Source: Salinibacterium sp. NG253
Lineage (GTDB): Bacteria; Actinomycetota; Actinomycetes; Actinomycetales; Microbacteriaceae
Assembly (NCBI RefSeq): GCF_015864945.1
Contig: NZ_JADYWF010000001.1
Span: 868,378 to 932,377 of the forward strand
Direction: 5' to 3'
Length of the DNA: 64,000 bases
Both the position numbers and the translations under genes were made by a program. Shown here piece by piece: positions 8,675 to 17,066 of this stretch; position 1 is the first letter of the stretch; every line of letters starts with the position of its first letter. A model generated the notes under the pieces. That model searched no databases. It was not told the origin of the DNA and worked only from the letters and a program-made list of their open reading frames with translations.

Positions 8675-10170
8675 AGCTGGGCGCGCAACGCCTTCAGTCG
8701 AACCAGTGACGATTCCTTGCCCAACAGTTCCATCGACTCGAAGAGCGGCGGGCTGATGCGGCGACCAGCGATCGCACTACGCAAGGGTCCGAAAGCCAGG
8801 CGCGGCTTCATCTCTTTCACCTCGATGAGTTCGGCGCGCAGGGCGGCCTCGATGGCATCGTGCGTCCACGTCTCAAGATCAGTCAGCACGGCGATCGCGG
8901 CATCCAGAACTTCGGGGCCTTCGGCCTTCGGCATCGCATCGGCGTCGACGGTGAGATCGGCATCCGCCGTGAACAAGAACTGCAACAGTGCGGGAGCATC
9001 GCCCAGCAACTGCATGCGCTCCTGCACGAGAGGTGCGGCAGCAGCCAGTGTCGCCAGCTCAGCCTCGGTCGGCTCCGCCGAAATAACGTCAGCAGCAACC
9101 AGGTACGGCACGAGACGGCCAGCGAACTCTTCAGCAGACAGCAGACGGATGTGGTCGCCATTGAGCGACTCTGCCTTCTTCACGTCGAAACGGGCCGGGT
9201 TCGGGTTCACGTTCTCTACGTCGAAGGCTGCGATGAGCTCGTCGATCGAGAACACGTCGCGGTCGGGAGCAAGCGACCAGCCCAGCAGCGAGAGGTAGTT
9301 GATGAGCCCCTCGGGGATGAAACCGCGGTCGCGGTGCAAGAACAGGTTCGACTCGGGGTCGCGCTTGGAGAGCTTCTTGTTGCCCTCGCCCATCACGTAA
9401 GGAAGGTGACCGAAGCGCGGGATGGCGTCGGTGAGGCCGATCTCGATGAGCGCCGTGTAGAGGGCGATCTGGCGAGGAGTGCTCGAGAGCAGGTCTTCAC
9501 CGCGCAGCACGTGCGTGATGCCCATGAGCGCGTCATCCACCGGGTTCACGAAGGTGTACAGCGGAGCACCGTTCGGGCGCACCACAACGAAGTCAGAGAA
9601 CGAACCGGCGGGGAACGTGATGTCGCCACGAACTAGGTCGTCGAAGCTGAGGTCAGAGTCGGGCACGCGCAAACGCAAAGCCGGCTTGCGGCCCTCTTCT
9701 TTGAATGCGGCGATCTGCTCAGCGGTGAGGTCACGCTCAAAGTTGTCGTAGCCCTGCTTGGGGTCGCGACCGTTCGCCACATTGCGGGCCTCGATCTCTT
9801 CACCGGTCGCAAATGACTCGTAGAGGTGACCGGAAGCCTTCAGCTTCTCGATGACCTCGAGGTAAATGTCGGTGCGCTGCGACTGACGGTAAGGCTCGTT
9901 CGGCCCACCGGTCTCCACGCCCTCATCCCAGTCAAGCCCCAACCAGCGCATGGCGTCGAGAAGCTGCAGATAGCTCTCTTCGCTGTCGCGAGCGGCATCC
10001 GTATCTTCAATACGGAACACCATCTTGCCGCCGGTGTGACGCGCATAAGCCCAGTTGAACAGGGCAGTGCGGATCAGCCCAACGTGGGGCGTACCGGTAG
10101 GTGACGGACAAAACCGAACGCGAACGTCGGAAGCGGTTGCAGTAGAAAATGGAGCAGACATTGCCACCAT
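8671..10170 (-). CDS. gltX: Glutamyl-tRNA synthetase
   Basis: 499 residues, class I aminoacyl-tRNA synthetase that charges tRNA-Glu (and in many actinobacteria also tRNA-Gln before amidation). The first signature is [11 protein letters not shown] near residues 22-32 (HIGH-like) and the second K-K-L-S-K-R near 255. The first Met at 10170 is three codons before another Met at 10161; either could be the start. A strong hairpin separates it from the upstream FAH gene, while it is coupled to the downstream flavoprotein. Confidence 0.97.
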   Translation of the reverse strand: MVAMSAPFSTATASDVRVRFCPSPTGTPHVGLIRTALFNWAYARHTGGKMVFRIEDTDAARDSEESYLQLLDAMRWLGLDWDEGVETGGPNEPYRQSQRTDIYLEVIEKLKASGHLYESFATGEEIEARNVANGRDPKQGYDNFERDLTAEQIAAFKEEGRKPALRLRVPDSDLSFDDLVRGDITFPAGSFSDFVVVRPNGAPLYTFVNPVDDALMGITHVLRGEDLLSSTPRQIALYTALIEIGLTDAIPRFGHLPYVMGEGNKKLSKRDPESNLFLHRDRGFIPEGLINYLSLLGWSLAPDRDVFSIDELIAAFDVENVNPNPARFDVKKAESLNGDHIRLLSAEEFAGRLVPYLVAADVISAEPTEAELATLAAAAPLVQERMQLLGDAPALLQFLFTADADLTVDADAMPKAEGPEVLDAAIAVLTDLETWTHDAIEAALRAELIEVKEMKPRLAFGPLRSAIAGRRISPPLFESMELLGKESSLVRLKALRAQL

Positions 10171-10175
10171 TCTAA

Positions 10176-10210
10176 GCCGCAGAACCGCCCTCTGCAGGCG
10201 GTTCTGCGGC
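10176..10210. terminator. Intercistronic hairpin between FAH hydrolase and gltX
   Basis: Fourteen-base perfectly complementary arms (GCCGCAGAACCGCC and its complement) around a seven-base loop. On the minus strand it follows the FAH stop and is followed by TTAGAATGG, not a clear T-run, so it may be a partial terminator or an RNA-processing or stability element. Confidence 0.55.
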
Positions 10211-10215
10211 GGCGC

Positions 10216-10986
10216 CTACTTGGCGATAGAACGAACCGGGTTGCTCAGCGTGCCGATGCCCTCGATCGTGATGTCGACAGTGTCGCCGTGCACGAGCGGG
10301 CCAACACCGGCAGGCGTGCCCGTGAGAATAATGTCACCGGGCAACAGCGTGAATGCGGCCGAAGCGTAGACGATCTGCGCAGCAACAGAATGAATCATCT
10401 GGTCGACGGTGCCGTCTTGCTTGAGGTCACCATTCACCGTGGTGCGGATGCTCTGCGAGCCCACCTCGAACTCGGTCTCAATTACCGGCCCAAGCGGGCA
10501 AAACGTGTCGAAGCCCTTGGCGCGTGACCACTGGCCATCAGACTTCTGCAGGTCGCGAGCCGTGACGTCGTTGGCAATCGTGTAGCCGAAGATCACACTG
10601 TCGACATCGGCTTCAGCAACGTTCTTGGCAATGCTGCCGATGATGACGGCAAGCTCTCCCTCAAACGCGACCTCTTCCGACTGCGGCGGCAACATAATCG
10701 CATCGCCGGGGCCCACGACAGACGTGTTCGGCTTGATGAACATCATGGGAGCATCCGGAACCTCGTTGCCGAGTTCCTTCGCGTGCTCGGCATAGTTGCG
10801 GCCGAACGCCACCACCTTCGAGCGCGGGATGACCGGCGCCAGCAGCTTGATGTCCGCGAGCGGCAAACGCTCATCGGTGGTCTCGAAACCGTTGAACATC
10901 GGGTCACCCGTCAGTACAACAATTTCGTCGCCATCGATGACCCCGTAGCGGGCTCCCTGGCCAGCGCTGAACCGAGCTACCTTCAT
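10216..10986 (-). CDS. Fumarylacetoacetate hydrolase (FAH) family protein
   Basis: 256 residues. The FAH fold is clear from G-R-N-Y-A-E-H, F-I-K-P-N-T-S, a metal-binding E-x-E pair within V-A-F-E-G-E-L-A, then a downstream acidic residue, and I-L-T-G-T-P-A-G-V-G near residue 220. Members hydrolyse or decarboxylate acylpyruvates or act in catechol pathways, using Mg2+ or Mn2+; the true substrate is not shown. It overlaps the ilvE stop by four bases, which places it in an amino-acid operon, as is common for this gene in actinobacteria, without telling its job. Confidence 0.85.
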   Translation of the reverse strand: MKVARFSAGQGARYGVIDGDEIVVLTGDPMFNGFETTDERLPLADIKLLAPVIPRSKVVAFGRNYAEHAKELGNEVPDAPMMFIKPNTSVVGPGDAIMLPPQSEEVAFEGELAVIIGSIAKNVAEADVDSVIFGYTIANDVTARDLQKSDGQWSRAKGFDTFCPLGPVIETEFEVGSQSIRTTVNGDLKQDGTVDQMIHSVAAQIVYASAAFTLLPGDIILTGTPAGVGPLVHGDTVDITIEGIGTLSNPVRSIAK

Positions 10987-12092
10987 GCGTCGAGCCTCGT
11001 CATCCAGCCGTGCTTATCTTCGCGACGGCCATATTGGATGTCGGTGAGCTCTTCGCGCAGCGACATCGTCAGTTCGCCGGCGGGAGCATCCGCCGACCCA
11101 ATTTCAAAACCGTCGCCCTTGAGTAGAGCAATGGGGGTGATCACGGCGGCGGTGCCACACGCGAACACTTCGGTGATGTCGCCCGAGGCCACACCCTCAC
11201 GCCACTCTTCGAGAGTGACGCGACGACGCTCAACCTTGTGACCGCGGTCTTCAGCAAGCTGAAGCACCGAGTCGCGCGTGATGCCTTCCAGGATCGACTC
11301 CGACTGCGGGGTAACGAGGGTTCCGTCTTTCTTGACGAGAACCACGTTCATGCCACCAAGCTCTTCGATGTATTTGCCCTCTTCGGCATCCAAGAACAGC
11401 ACTTGAGCACAGCCCTGAGCGGATGCCTCCTGCTGGGCCACGAGAGACGAGGCGTAGTTGCCACCCGTCTTTGCCGCGCCCGTTCCGCCCTTGCCGGCAC
11501 GGGTGAAGTGCGTGGACACCCAGATCGATACCGGGGCAACGCCGCCGGCAAAGTAAGCGCCGGCGGGGCTCGCGATCACGTAGTAGTTGACCTTCTTCGC
11601 GGCACGCACACCGAGGAACGCTTCTTTAGCGAACATGAAGGGGCGCAAGTAGAGGCTGGTCTCGGGCGCGCTCGGCACCCAGTCGCCGTCAACCGCGATG
11701 AGCTGCTTGAGCGAGTTGACGAATTCGTTCACCGGCAGCTCGGGCAGCGCCATGCGGGCTGCGGAACGCTGCAGACGAGCACCGTTCGCTTCGGGGCGGA
11801 AGCACCAGATCGAGCCGTCTTCGTGACGGAAAGCCTTGAGACCCTCGAAGACTTCTTGGGCGTAGTGGAGCACAGCAGCGGCAGGGTCGAGCGCGATCGG
11901 CCCATACGGCTGCACACGGGGACGGTGCCATCCGCCCATTTCTGACCAACAAATATCGACCATGTGGTCAGTGAAGTTCACCCCGAAGCCGGGGTTCGCG
12001 AGAATTGCTTCACGCTCTTCAACCGAGCGAGGTTCCTGGTTCTTCTTCACGAGGAACGAGAGGGGGCGATCAGCCAGCAGATTCTTCATCAA
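10983..12092 (-). CDS. ilvE: Branched-chain amino acid aminotransferase
   Basis: 369 residues, fold-type IV PLP enzyme that transfers amino groups to and from leucine, isoleucine and valine and their 2-oxo acids. The PLP lysine is K208 in A-A-K-T-G-G-N-Y-A. The N-terminus has the long form seen in actinobacteria (G-F-G-V-N-F-T-D-H-M and E-V-F-E-G-L-K-A). It begins M-M, so the start could be one codon later. It lies 36 bases after leuB and overlaps the FAH gene, and completes the last step of the BCAA pathway encoded nearby. Confidence 0.96.
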   Translation of the reverse strand: MMKNLLADRPLSFLVKKNQEPRSVEEREAILANPGFGVNFTDHMVDICWSEMGGWHRPRVQPYGPIALDPAAAVLHYAQEVFEGLKAFRHEDGSIWCFRPEANGARLQRSAARMALPELPVNEFVNSLKQLIAVDGDWVPSAPETSLYLRPFMFAKEAFLGVRAAKKVNYYVIASPAGAYFAGGVAPVSIWVSTHFTRAGKGGTGAAKTGGNYASSLVAQQEASAQGCAQVLFLDAEEGKYIEELGGMNVVLVKKDGTLVTPQSESILEGITRDSVLQLAEDRGHKVERRRVTLEEWREGVASGDITEVFACGTAAVITPIALLKGDGFEIGSADAPAGELTMSLREELTDIQYGRREDKHGWMTRLDA

Positions 12093-12128
12093 ATGTCCTT
12101 AATGACGTACAGCCATAATGGCGGTGGG

Positions 12129-13175
12129 TTAATTCTGCGCTACAGCGTCGGCAATTGCACTGCCAATCTCAGCCGTGGACCGCGCGGTGTCGCCACGGGT
12201 GCTGAGATCGGCTTCAACGGCCGCAGTGACGCGGGCCGCGGCATCCGATTCGCCGAACTGTGAGAGCAGCAATGCAATCGACAGGATCGCCGCCGTGGGG
12301 TCAGCGAGTTGTTTGCCCGCAATGTCGGGCGCTGAACCATGAACCGGCTCAAACATCGAGGGGAATGCCCCGCTCGGATTGAGATTGCCGGAGGCGGCCA
12401 AACCAATGCCGCCGCTGATGGCTGCTGCGAGGTCTGTAATGATGTCGCCGAAAAGGTTGTCGGTGACGATAACGTCAAATCTACTCGGATTTGTGACCAG
12501 GTAAATCGTCGCCGCATCGACATGCATGTAATCGACCTCTACGGCGGGAAACTCTTGCGCCACCCGGTCGACCGTCGTCTGCCACAAACCGCCAGCATGC
12601 ACGAGAACATTGGTCTTGTGCACGAGTGTGAGCTTCTTGCGCGGACGCGACATCGCCTGCGCAAACGCGAAACGAACAACCCGTTCAACACCGAACGTCG
12701 TGTTGATCGACACCTCAGTGGCGATCTCGTGCGGTGTGCCGGTGCGGATGCGCCCACCATTGCCCACGTAGGGCCCTTCGGTGCCCTCCCGCACGACAAC
12801 AAAGTCGACCTCGCCGGGGTTGGCCAGCGGTGACGTCACGCCTGGGAAAATCTTGGTGGGGCGCAGGTTGACGTGGTGATCGAGAGCGAACCGCAGCTTC
12901 AGCAAAAGGCCTCGCTCAATGATGCCGCCCGTGAGGCGAGGATCGCGCGGGTCTCCCCCGACAGCGCCCAGAAGAATCGCGTCGTGCTTCGCAAGCTCAG
13001 CAATGTCGGAGTCTTCGAGAATGGTGCCCGACTCGAGGTAGTGAGCGGCACCAAAGGGAAACTCGGTGGGTGCGACATCCACACCGGTTGCCTTCAGAAC
13101 CTTGAGGGCCTCGGCCACAACCTCTGGCCCAATACCATCACCGGGAATGACTGCAAGCTTGATCTGAGAAGGCAT
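12129..13175 (-). CDS. leuB: 3-isopropylmalate dehydrogenase
   Basis: 348 residues; NAD-dependent oxidative decarboxylation of 3-isopropylmalate in leucine synthesis. It begins [18 protein letters not shown], and has V-H-K-T-N-V with the catalytic lysine near the middle and [12 protein letters not shown] near residue 240, the family signature. The frame is open for about 390 bases upstream, but that part is antisense to another gene, so the ATG at 13175 is chosen. It shares a 132-base divergent region with the DUF6458 gene and heads the run toward gltX. Confidence 0.95.
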   Translation of the reverse strand: MPSQIKLAVIPGDGIGPEVVAEALKVLKATGVDVAPTEFPFGAAHYLESGTILEDSDIAELAKHDAILLGAVGGDPRDPRLTGGIIERGLLLKLRFALDHHVNLRPTKIFPGVTSPLANPGEVDFVVVREGTEGPYVGNGGRIRTGTPHEIATEVSINTTFGVERVVRFAFAQAMSRPRKKLTLVHKTNVLVHAGGLWQTTVDRVAQEFPAVEVDYMHVDAATIYLVTNPSRFDVIVTDNLFGDIITDLAAAISGGIGLAASGNLNPSGAFPSMFEPVHGSAPDIAGKQLADPTAAILSIALLLSQFGESDAAARVTAAVEADLSTRGDTARSTAEIGSAIADAVAQN

Positions 13176-13272
13176 GTAAATACAGTACCGCTGCGCGGGT
13201 CTCACTCGCGTCAGAGTGTTGCTTTCGCTCCCCGGATGCGTGCCCACTATGACTATTCTGAGAGTTGACTGA

Positions 13273-13300
13273 TTGCAGGCTGAATCAAGCGCGCTAAAAT
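13273..13300 (+). promoter_or_regulatory. Promoter of the DUF6458 gene (leaderless)
   Basis: TTGCAG and TAAAAT hexamers are 16 bases apart, and the -10 box ends seven bases before the ATG at 13308, so transcription probably starts at the start codon. Confidence 0.5.
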
Positions 13301-13307
13301 TGGGATC

Positions 13308-13565
13308 ATGAGTATTGGAACCGGAATTGTCCTTGTCGTGATTGGCGCGATTCTTACCTTCGCGCTCGATTTCCAAGTCGAAGGAGTCAATATCCCTCTG
13401 ATCGGCTACATCCTGATGGGCGCCGGAGTGGTGACGTTCATCATCGGACTCATCCTGACGCTGCGTAACCGCACCTCGGTTACCACCGTCCACAATGGCT
13501 CTGATGGCGCGAACGGCACCGTCACTGAGCGCCGCACCAGCACAACCCCCGACGAAACCATCTAA
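13308..13565 (+). CDS. DUF6458-family small membrane protein
   Basis: 85 residues. Two hydrophobic segments (about 5-22 and 31-50) are joined by a short loop D-F-Q-V-E-G-V-N, followed by an Arg/Thr-rich hydrophilic tail. This matches small actinobacterial membrane proteins of the DUF6458 type, whose function is unknown. It has its own leaderless-type promoter and ends at a strong terminator shared with serA, so it is a single-gene unit. Confidence 0.75.
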   Translation: MSIGTGIVLVVIGAILTFALDFQVEGVNIPLIGYILMGAGVVTFIIGLILTLRNRTSVTTVHNGSDGANGTVTERRTSTTPDETI

Positions 13566-13589
13566 CAATCACTACGTTCTGAACGAACG

Positions 13590-13623
13590 AAAGGCGCGTC
13601 CCGATTGCTCGGGGCGCGCCTTT
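13590..13623. terminator. Bidirectional terminator between DUF6458 gene and serA
   Basis: Nine-base arms AAAGGCGCG and CGCGCCTTT plus inner CCCGA/TCGGG pairing. It sits between the two converging genes, with T or A runs at the edges. Confidence 0.8.
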
Positions 13624-13659
13624 CGTGTTGCTCATGCCACTAAGGCGCGAACGAAGTGA

Positions 13660-15252
13660 CTAAGCGTCGACGATGTCGATCGCGTGCACGTAGCGAGCGT
13701 CGATACGCTCGGCAACCGTGGCGAGAACATCAGCGGATGCCTGCGAGTCGACCGTGAGCACGGAGAGGGCATTGCCGCCTTCGCTTTCGCGCGCAATCTG
13801 CATGCCTGCGATGTTGATGTTGGCTTCGCCGAATTCCTTACCGAAGACAGCGACGATTCCGGTGCGATCTTCGTACATCATGACGATGAGGTGATCCGCG
13901 AGCGGAACCTCGATGTCGTAGCCGTTGATCTCGACGATCTTCTCCAGCTGCTTGTTTCCGACCAGAGTTCCCGAAACGGAAACCTGCGAGCCGTCAGCAA
14001 GCGAACCACGAATGGTCAGCAGGTTGCGGTATTCGGGGCTCACGACATCCGTAATCAAACGAACCGTGAGGCCACGCTGCTCGGCAAGAACCGGAGCATT
14101 GACGTAGCTGACCGTCTCGGAGACAACGTTCGTGAAGATGCCCTTGAGAGCAGCAAGCTTGAGTACGTTGACATCGAATTCGACGATCTCGCCGCGAACC
14201 TCAATATCGACACTGGTGAGCGGGCTGTCGGACAGACCAGAGAAGACCTGGCCAAGCTTTTCCATGAGCGGGATGCCGGGGCGCACGCTCTGGTCGATAA
14301 CGCCACCAGCAACGTTCACAGCGTCAGGCACCAGCTCGCCACCGAGGGCGAGTCGAACGGACTTGGCTACCGAAACGCCAGCCTTCTCTTGCGCTTCAGA
14401 AGTCGAAGCACCCAGGTGAGGGGTGACAATGACGTTCTCGAGCGACAGCAGCGGCGACCCTGTGGGCGGCTCGCTGACGAACACGTCAAGACCAGCGCCG
14501 GCGATGCGACGCGACTTGAGTGCCGTGTAGAGAGCGTCTTCGTCGATGAGGCCACCACGGGCCACGTTCACGATGTACGCGCTCGACTTCATGCGGGCAA
14601 ACTGCTCAGTCGAGATCATGCCCGTGGTCTCAGGAGTCTTGGGCATGTGGATGGTGATGAAGTCCGAACGCTCCAACAGCTCGTCGAGCGACACGAGCGT
14701 GACGCCCATCTGCTGCGCGCGAGCGGCCGTGACGTAGGGGTCATACGCGATGATGCTCGTGCCGAAGGCCTGCATCCGCTCAGTAATGAGACCACCGATA
14801 CGGCCGAGGCCGATGATGCCGATCGTCTTCTCGAATAGCTCAGTGCCCGAGTACTGCGAGCGCTTCCACTGCCCCTGCGCGAGAGCGCTAGAGGCCGCCG
14901 GAATGTGACGCGCGAGGCTCAAAATATGTCCGACGGTCAGCTCGGCAGCCGAGATGATGTTGGAAGTAGGGGCGTTCACAACCATGACACCGGCAGCGGT
15001 AGCCGCCTTGATGTCCACGTTGTCGAGGCCAACACCGGCGCGCGCGATGACCTTCAGGCCAGGCGCGGCAGCAAGAGCATCGGCATCCATTTGGGTTGCT
15101 GAACGGATGAGAACGGCCTGCGCATCAGAGAGCGCAGACTTCAACGCGTCACGGTCAGTGCCGTCAACGTTTCGAATCTCAAAGTCGGGCCCGAGGGCGT
15201 CAACTGTTGCGGGGGAAAGTTCTTCGGCGATCACGACGATCGGCTTAGCCAC
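13660..15252 (-). CDS. serA: D-3-phosphoglycerate dehydrogenase
   Basis: 530 residues, first enzyme of serine synthesis. It is the long type I form of actinobacteria: an N-terminal substrate domain, an NAD-binding domain with G-L-G-R-I-G near residue 148 and the catalytic H in P-H-L-G-A-S near 278, an intervening ASB domain (about 315-450), and a C-terminal ACT domain ending near 528 that usually gives serine feedback. The start is the ATG at 15252 before A-K-P-I-V-V-I-A-E. It is transcribed toward the leuB cluster and ends at the shared terminator. Confidence 0.97.
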   Translation of the reverse strand: MAKPIVVIAEELSPATVDALGPDFEIRNVDGTDRDALKSALSDAQAVLIRSATQMDADALAAAPGLKVIARAGVGLDNVDIKAATAAGVMVVNAPTSNIISAAELTVGHILSLARHIPAASSALAQGQWKRSQYSGTELFEKTIGIIGLGRIGGLITERMQAFGTSIIAYDPYVTAARAQQMGVTLVSLDELLERSDFITIHMPKTPETTGMISTEQFARMKSSAYIVNVARGGLIDEDALYTALKSRRIAGAGLDVFVSEPPTGSPLLSLENVIVTPHLGASTSEAQEKAGVSVAKSVRLALGGELVPDAVNVAGGVIDQSVRPGIPLMEKLGQVFSGLSDSPLTSVDIEVRGEIVEFDVNVLKLAALKGIFTNVVSETVSYVNAPVLAEQRGLTVRLITDVVSPEYRNLLTIRGSLADGSQVSVSGTLVGNKQLEKIVEINGYDIEVPLADHLIVMMYEDRTGIVAVFGKEFGEANINIAGMQIARESEGGNALSVLTVDSQASADVLATVAERIDARYVHAIDIVDA

Positions 15253-15387
15253 AGATCTGATCCTTCAATTCGCGGGGACTTCGCGCTATCACAACGAAGG
15301 CTGCTTGAGTAGACAACTACTGCAACTTTAGCGGCGACGGGAAGCCCTCGTTGCCATGTGACAACTCAGTGCGACGATAGAGCCATC

Positions 15388-15777
15388 ATGGATGCCGTTG
15401 AGATCGCCCAGTGGGCGTTGCGAATTGTCCTCGCGCTGGCTTTTATCGCGATGGGCGTTAGCCACTTTGTTGCTGCCCCGGCGCGCACGATGCGGGCCAT
15501 GATCCCACCAGCGCTGCGCCAAAAGTGGATGCCCTCCCCCAGCGCCCTCGTGACCATCACCGGACTCTGTGAGATCGCTGGCGGTCTGGGACTCTTGTGG
15601 GAACCGGTGCGATTCATCGCCGGGATCGCGCTTGTACTGTTTCTGATTGCCGTGTTTCCGGCCAATGCGTACGCGGCCAAAGACCCTGATCGTTTCGGCA
15701 AAGCAGCCCTACCGTTCTGGCCACGCTTGGCCGGGCAGCTGGTGCTGATCGTGCTGGTCGTGCTAGCCGCGCTGTAA
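15388..15777 (+). CDS. DoxX-family membrane protein
   Basis: 129 residues with about four hydrophobic segments. The pattern (L-R-I-V-L-A-L-A-F-I-A-M-G-V-S-H-F, then I-T-G-L-C-E-I-A-G-G-L-G-L-L, then N-A-Y-A-A-K-D-P) fits the DoxX-like group of small membrane proteins, whose roles range from quinol oxidase subunits to stress proteins; none can be assigned here. The frame is open to a GTG at 15358, but the ATG at 15388 starts nearer the first helix. It is divergent from serA. Confidence 0.72.
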   Translation: MDAVEIAQWALRIVLALAFIAMGVSHFVAAPARTMRAMIPPALRQKWMPSPSALVTITGLCEIAGGLGLLWEPVRFIAGIALVLFLIAVFPANAYAAKDPDRFGKAALPFWPRLAGQLVLIVLVVLAAL

Positions 15778-15839
15778 AAAGTGCGCGCCTGCCCCAACGA
15801 AACCGCACAGCGCTTCGTCTACCTAGGTAGGAGGAAATA

Positions 15840-16355
15840 ATGCCCACACAATCAGTTCTCGCAAAGTTCACCCCGCTGCTGGCTGCTGGCCTGCTCGCTC
15901 TCACCGCGTGCGCCGGCCCCGCGACGCCGGTCGGATCTGACGAACCCCCGATCGATAGCGGTCCTGGCCTTGGCGAAGAACAGACCCCGGGCGATTCCAT
16001 GCCCGTTGACGGGATCGGCGGCACCTGGATCTATCTCGATGGCACCGACGGCGCTGGCGATCTCGCCACGACGGCCGAGGTCACCATCATGATCACCGCT
16101 GACGAGATTATGGGTGCTGGAGCCTGCAACAGCTACAGCGCAACCCTCACGGGCGAACCTCAAAGTTTCGCGGTGAGCGACCTCCTATCGACTGAACGTG
16201 CGTGCACCGATAACGCACTCATGGGTTTCGACGAACGCTACTTTGCTGCTCTGGCTGTGACGACAGCCGCTATTCCCACCGGCGGCAGTCTGGTGCTGCA
16301 GGGAGACGGCGTGAACCTTAACTTCCTGCCGTCGAGTTCCCTGCCGCTGGGGTAA
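15840..16355 (+). CDS. META-domain lipoprotein (HslJ-like)
   Basis: 171 residues. A signal peptide ends in a lipobox L-T-A-C (cysteine at residue 23), followed by an acidic, proline-rich linker and a META domain (about 60-168) with G-A-G-A-C-N-S-Y-S and a C-terminal S-T-E-R-A-C-T. In E. coli HslJ the META domain is linked to novobiocin resistance and heat shock; here the protein is probably lipid-anchored on the cell surface. A good ribosome site (AGGAGG) precedes the ATG. The last 38 bases overlap the tail of the antiparallel TetR gene. Confidence 0.82.
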   Translation: MPTQSVLAKFTPLLAAGLLALTACAGPATPVGSDEPPIDSGPGLGEEQTPGDSMPVDGIGGTWIYLDGTDGAGDLATTAEVTIMITADEIMGAGACNSYSATLTGEPQSFAVSDLLSTERACTDNALMGFDERYFAALAVTTAAIPTGGSLVLQGDGVNLNFLPSSSLPLG

Positions 16356-16974
16356 TCACAGACCCGAGCACGGCGTCGAGCGAGGCAGCAAGTAGCTCGG
16401 TGATCTCCTCGTCGCTCGCCCGCGCAAGCGCCGGCAGCTTCACGACGTAACGCGCCATCATGAGACCAACGACCTGACTGCCCACCAGCGCCGCCCTCAG
16501 GTCGGGCTGGTCAATCTCAAGTTCGCGCGCGACAGGAACCAAGAGCCTGCTCGTCAGCAGGGCCCGGATTCGTTCCGCAGCACGGGGTTGGCTCGTTGCT
16601 GCCCGGATGACACCCAACATCGTCATTCGAGAGAGCGCGTTTCCTTGCATCCCGATCACAATGCGCGCCAGCCGATGCCCCAGCGTCTCTTCGCTCGGCA
16701 CGCGCAGTTCCGCAACGACTTCTCCCGGCGTCAGCGGAAGCTCCACCACGGCCGCAAAGAGAGCTTCTTTCCCGCCGAAATAGTGGTGGATGAGCTTCGG
16801 GTCGACCCCCGCCTCTCGCGCCACCCCGCGCACGCTGACCCGTTCATAACCGAGGTCAGCGAACTGCTGACGCGCCACTACCTCGATCTCTTCGCGCGCA
16901 CCGCTGCCTGCCGCACTCGCGGAGGGCCGACGCCCTGCTCGTTTAGGGGAATCTTCAGCTGCCATGCGCGTCAC
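16318..16974 (-). CDS. TetR-family transcriptional regulator
   Basis: About 218 residues. After a basic Gly/Ala/Ser-rich N-terminal arm the TetR helix-turn-helix is clear (V-A-R-Q-Q-F-A-D-L-G-Y-E-R-V-S-V-R-G-V-A-R-E-A-G-V-D-P-K-L-I-H-H-Y-F-G-G-K, which spans residues 33-69 with gaps), followed by a helical ligand domain. A start at the fourth codon (16965) is as likely. It is divergent from the MFS exporter and probably represses it. Confidence 0.87.
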   Translation of the reverse strand: MTRMAAEDSPKRAGRRPSASAAGSGAREEIEVVARQQFADLGYERVSVRGVAREAGVDPKLIHHYFGGKEALFAAVVELPLTPGEVVAELRVPSEETLGHRLARIVIGMQGNALSRMTMLGVIRAATSQPRAAERIRALLTSRLLVPVARELEIDQPDLRAALVGSQVVGLMMARYVVKLPALARASDEEITELLAASLDAVLGSVITPAAGNSTAGS

Positions 16975-17036
16975 CCTGTCGTCTGATCGTGTGTGGTTTT
17001 GCGGAATCGTCGCCGCATCCGTATTATTTCATCACA

Positions 17037-17054
17037 TGGGGAATTAATTCACCA
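17037..17054. promoter_or_regulatory. Candidate TetR operator before the MFS exporter
   Basis: TGGGGAATTAATTCACCA is an 18-base near-palindrome with one mismatched pair, centred in the divergent TetR/MFS region and ending 12 bases before the exporter start. Confidence 0.45.
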
Positions 17055-17066
17055 GAGGGAAATACT

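Noticed and set aside
7784-9298. 504-residue open frame on the plus strand
   Set aside because: Antisense to the flavoprotein and gltX, with no recognisable domain.
13684-14838. 384-residue open frame on the plus strand
   Set aside because: Antisense to serA; no start signal or motif.
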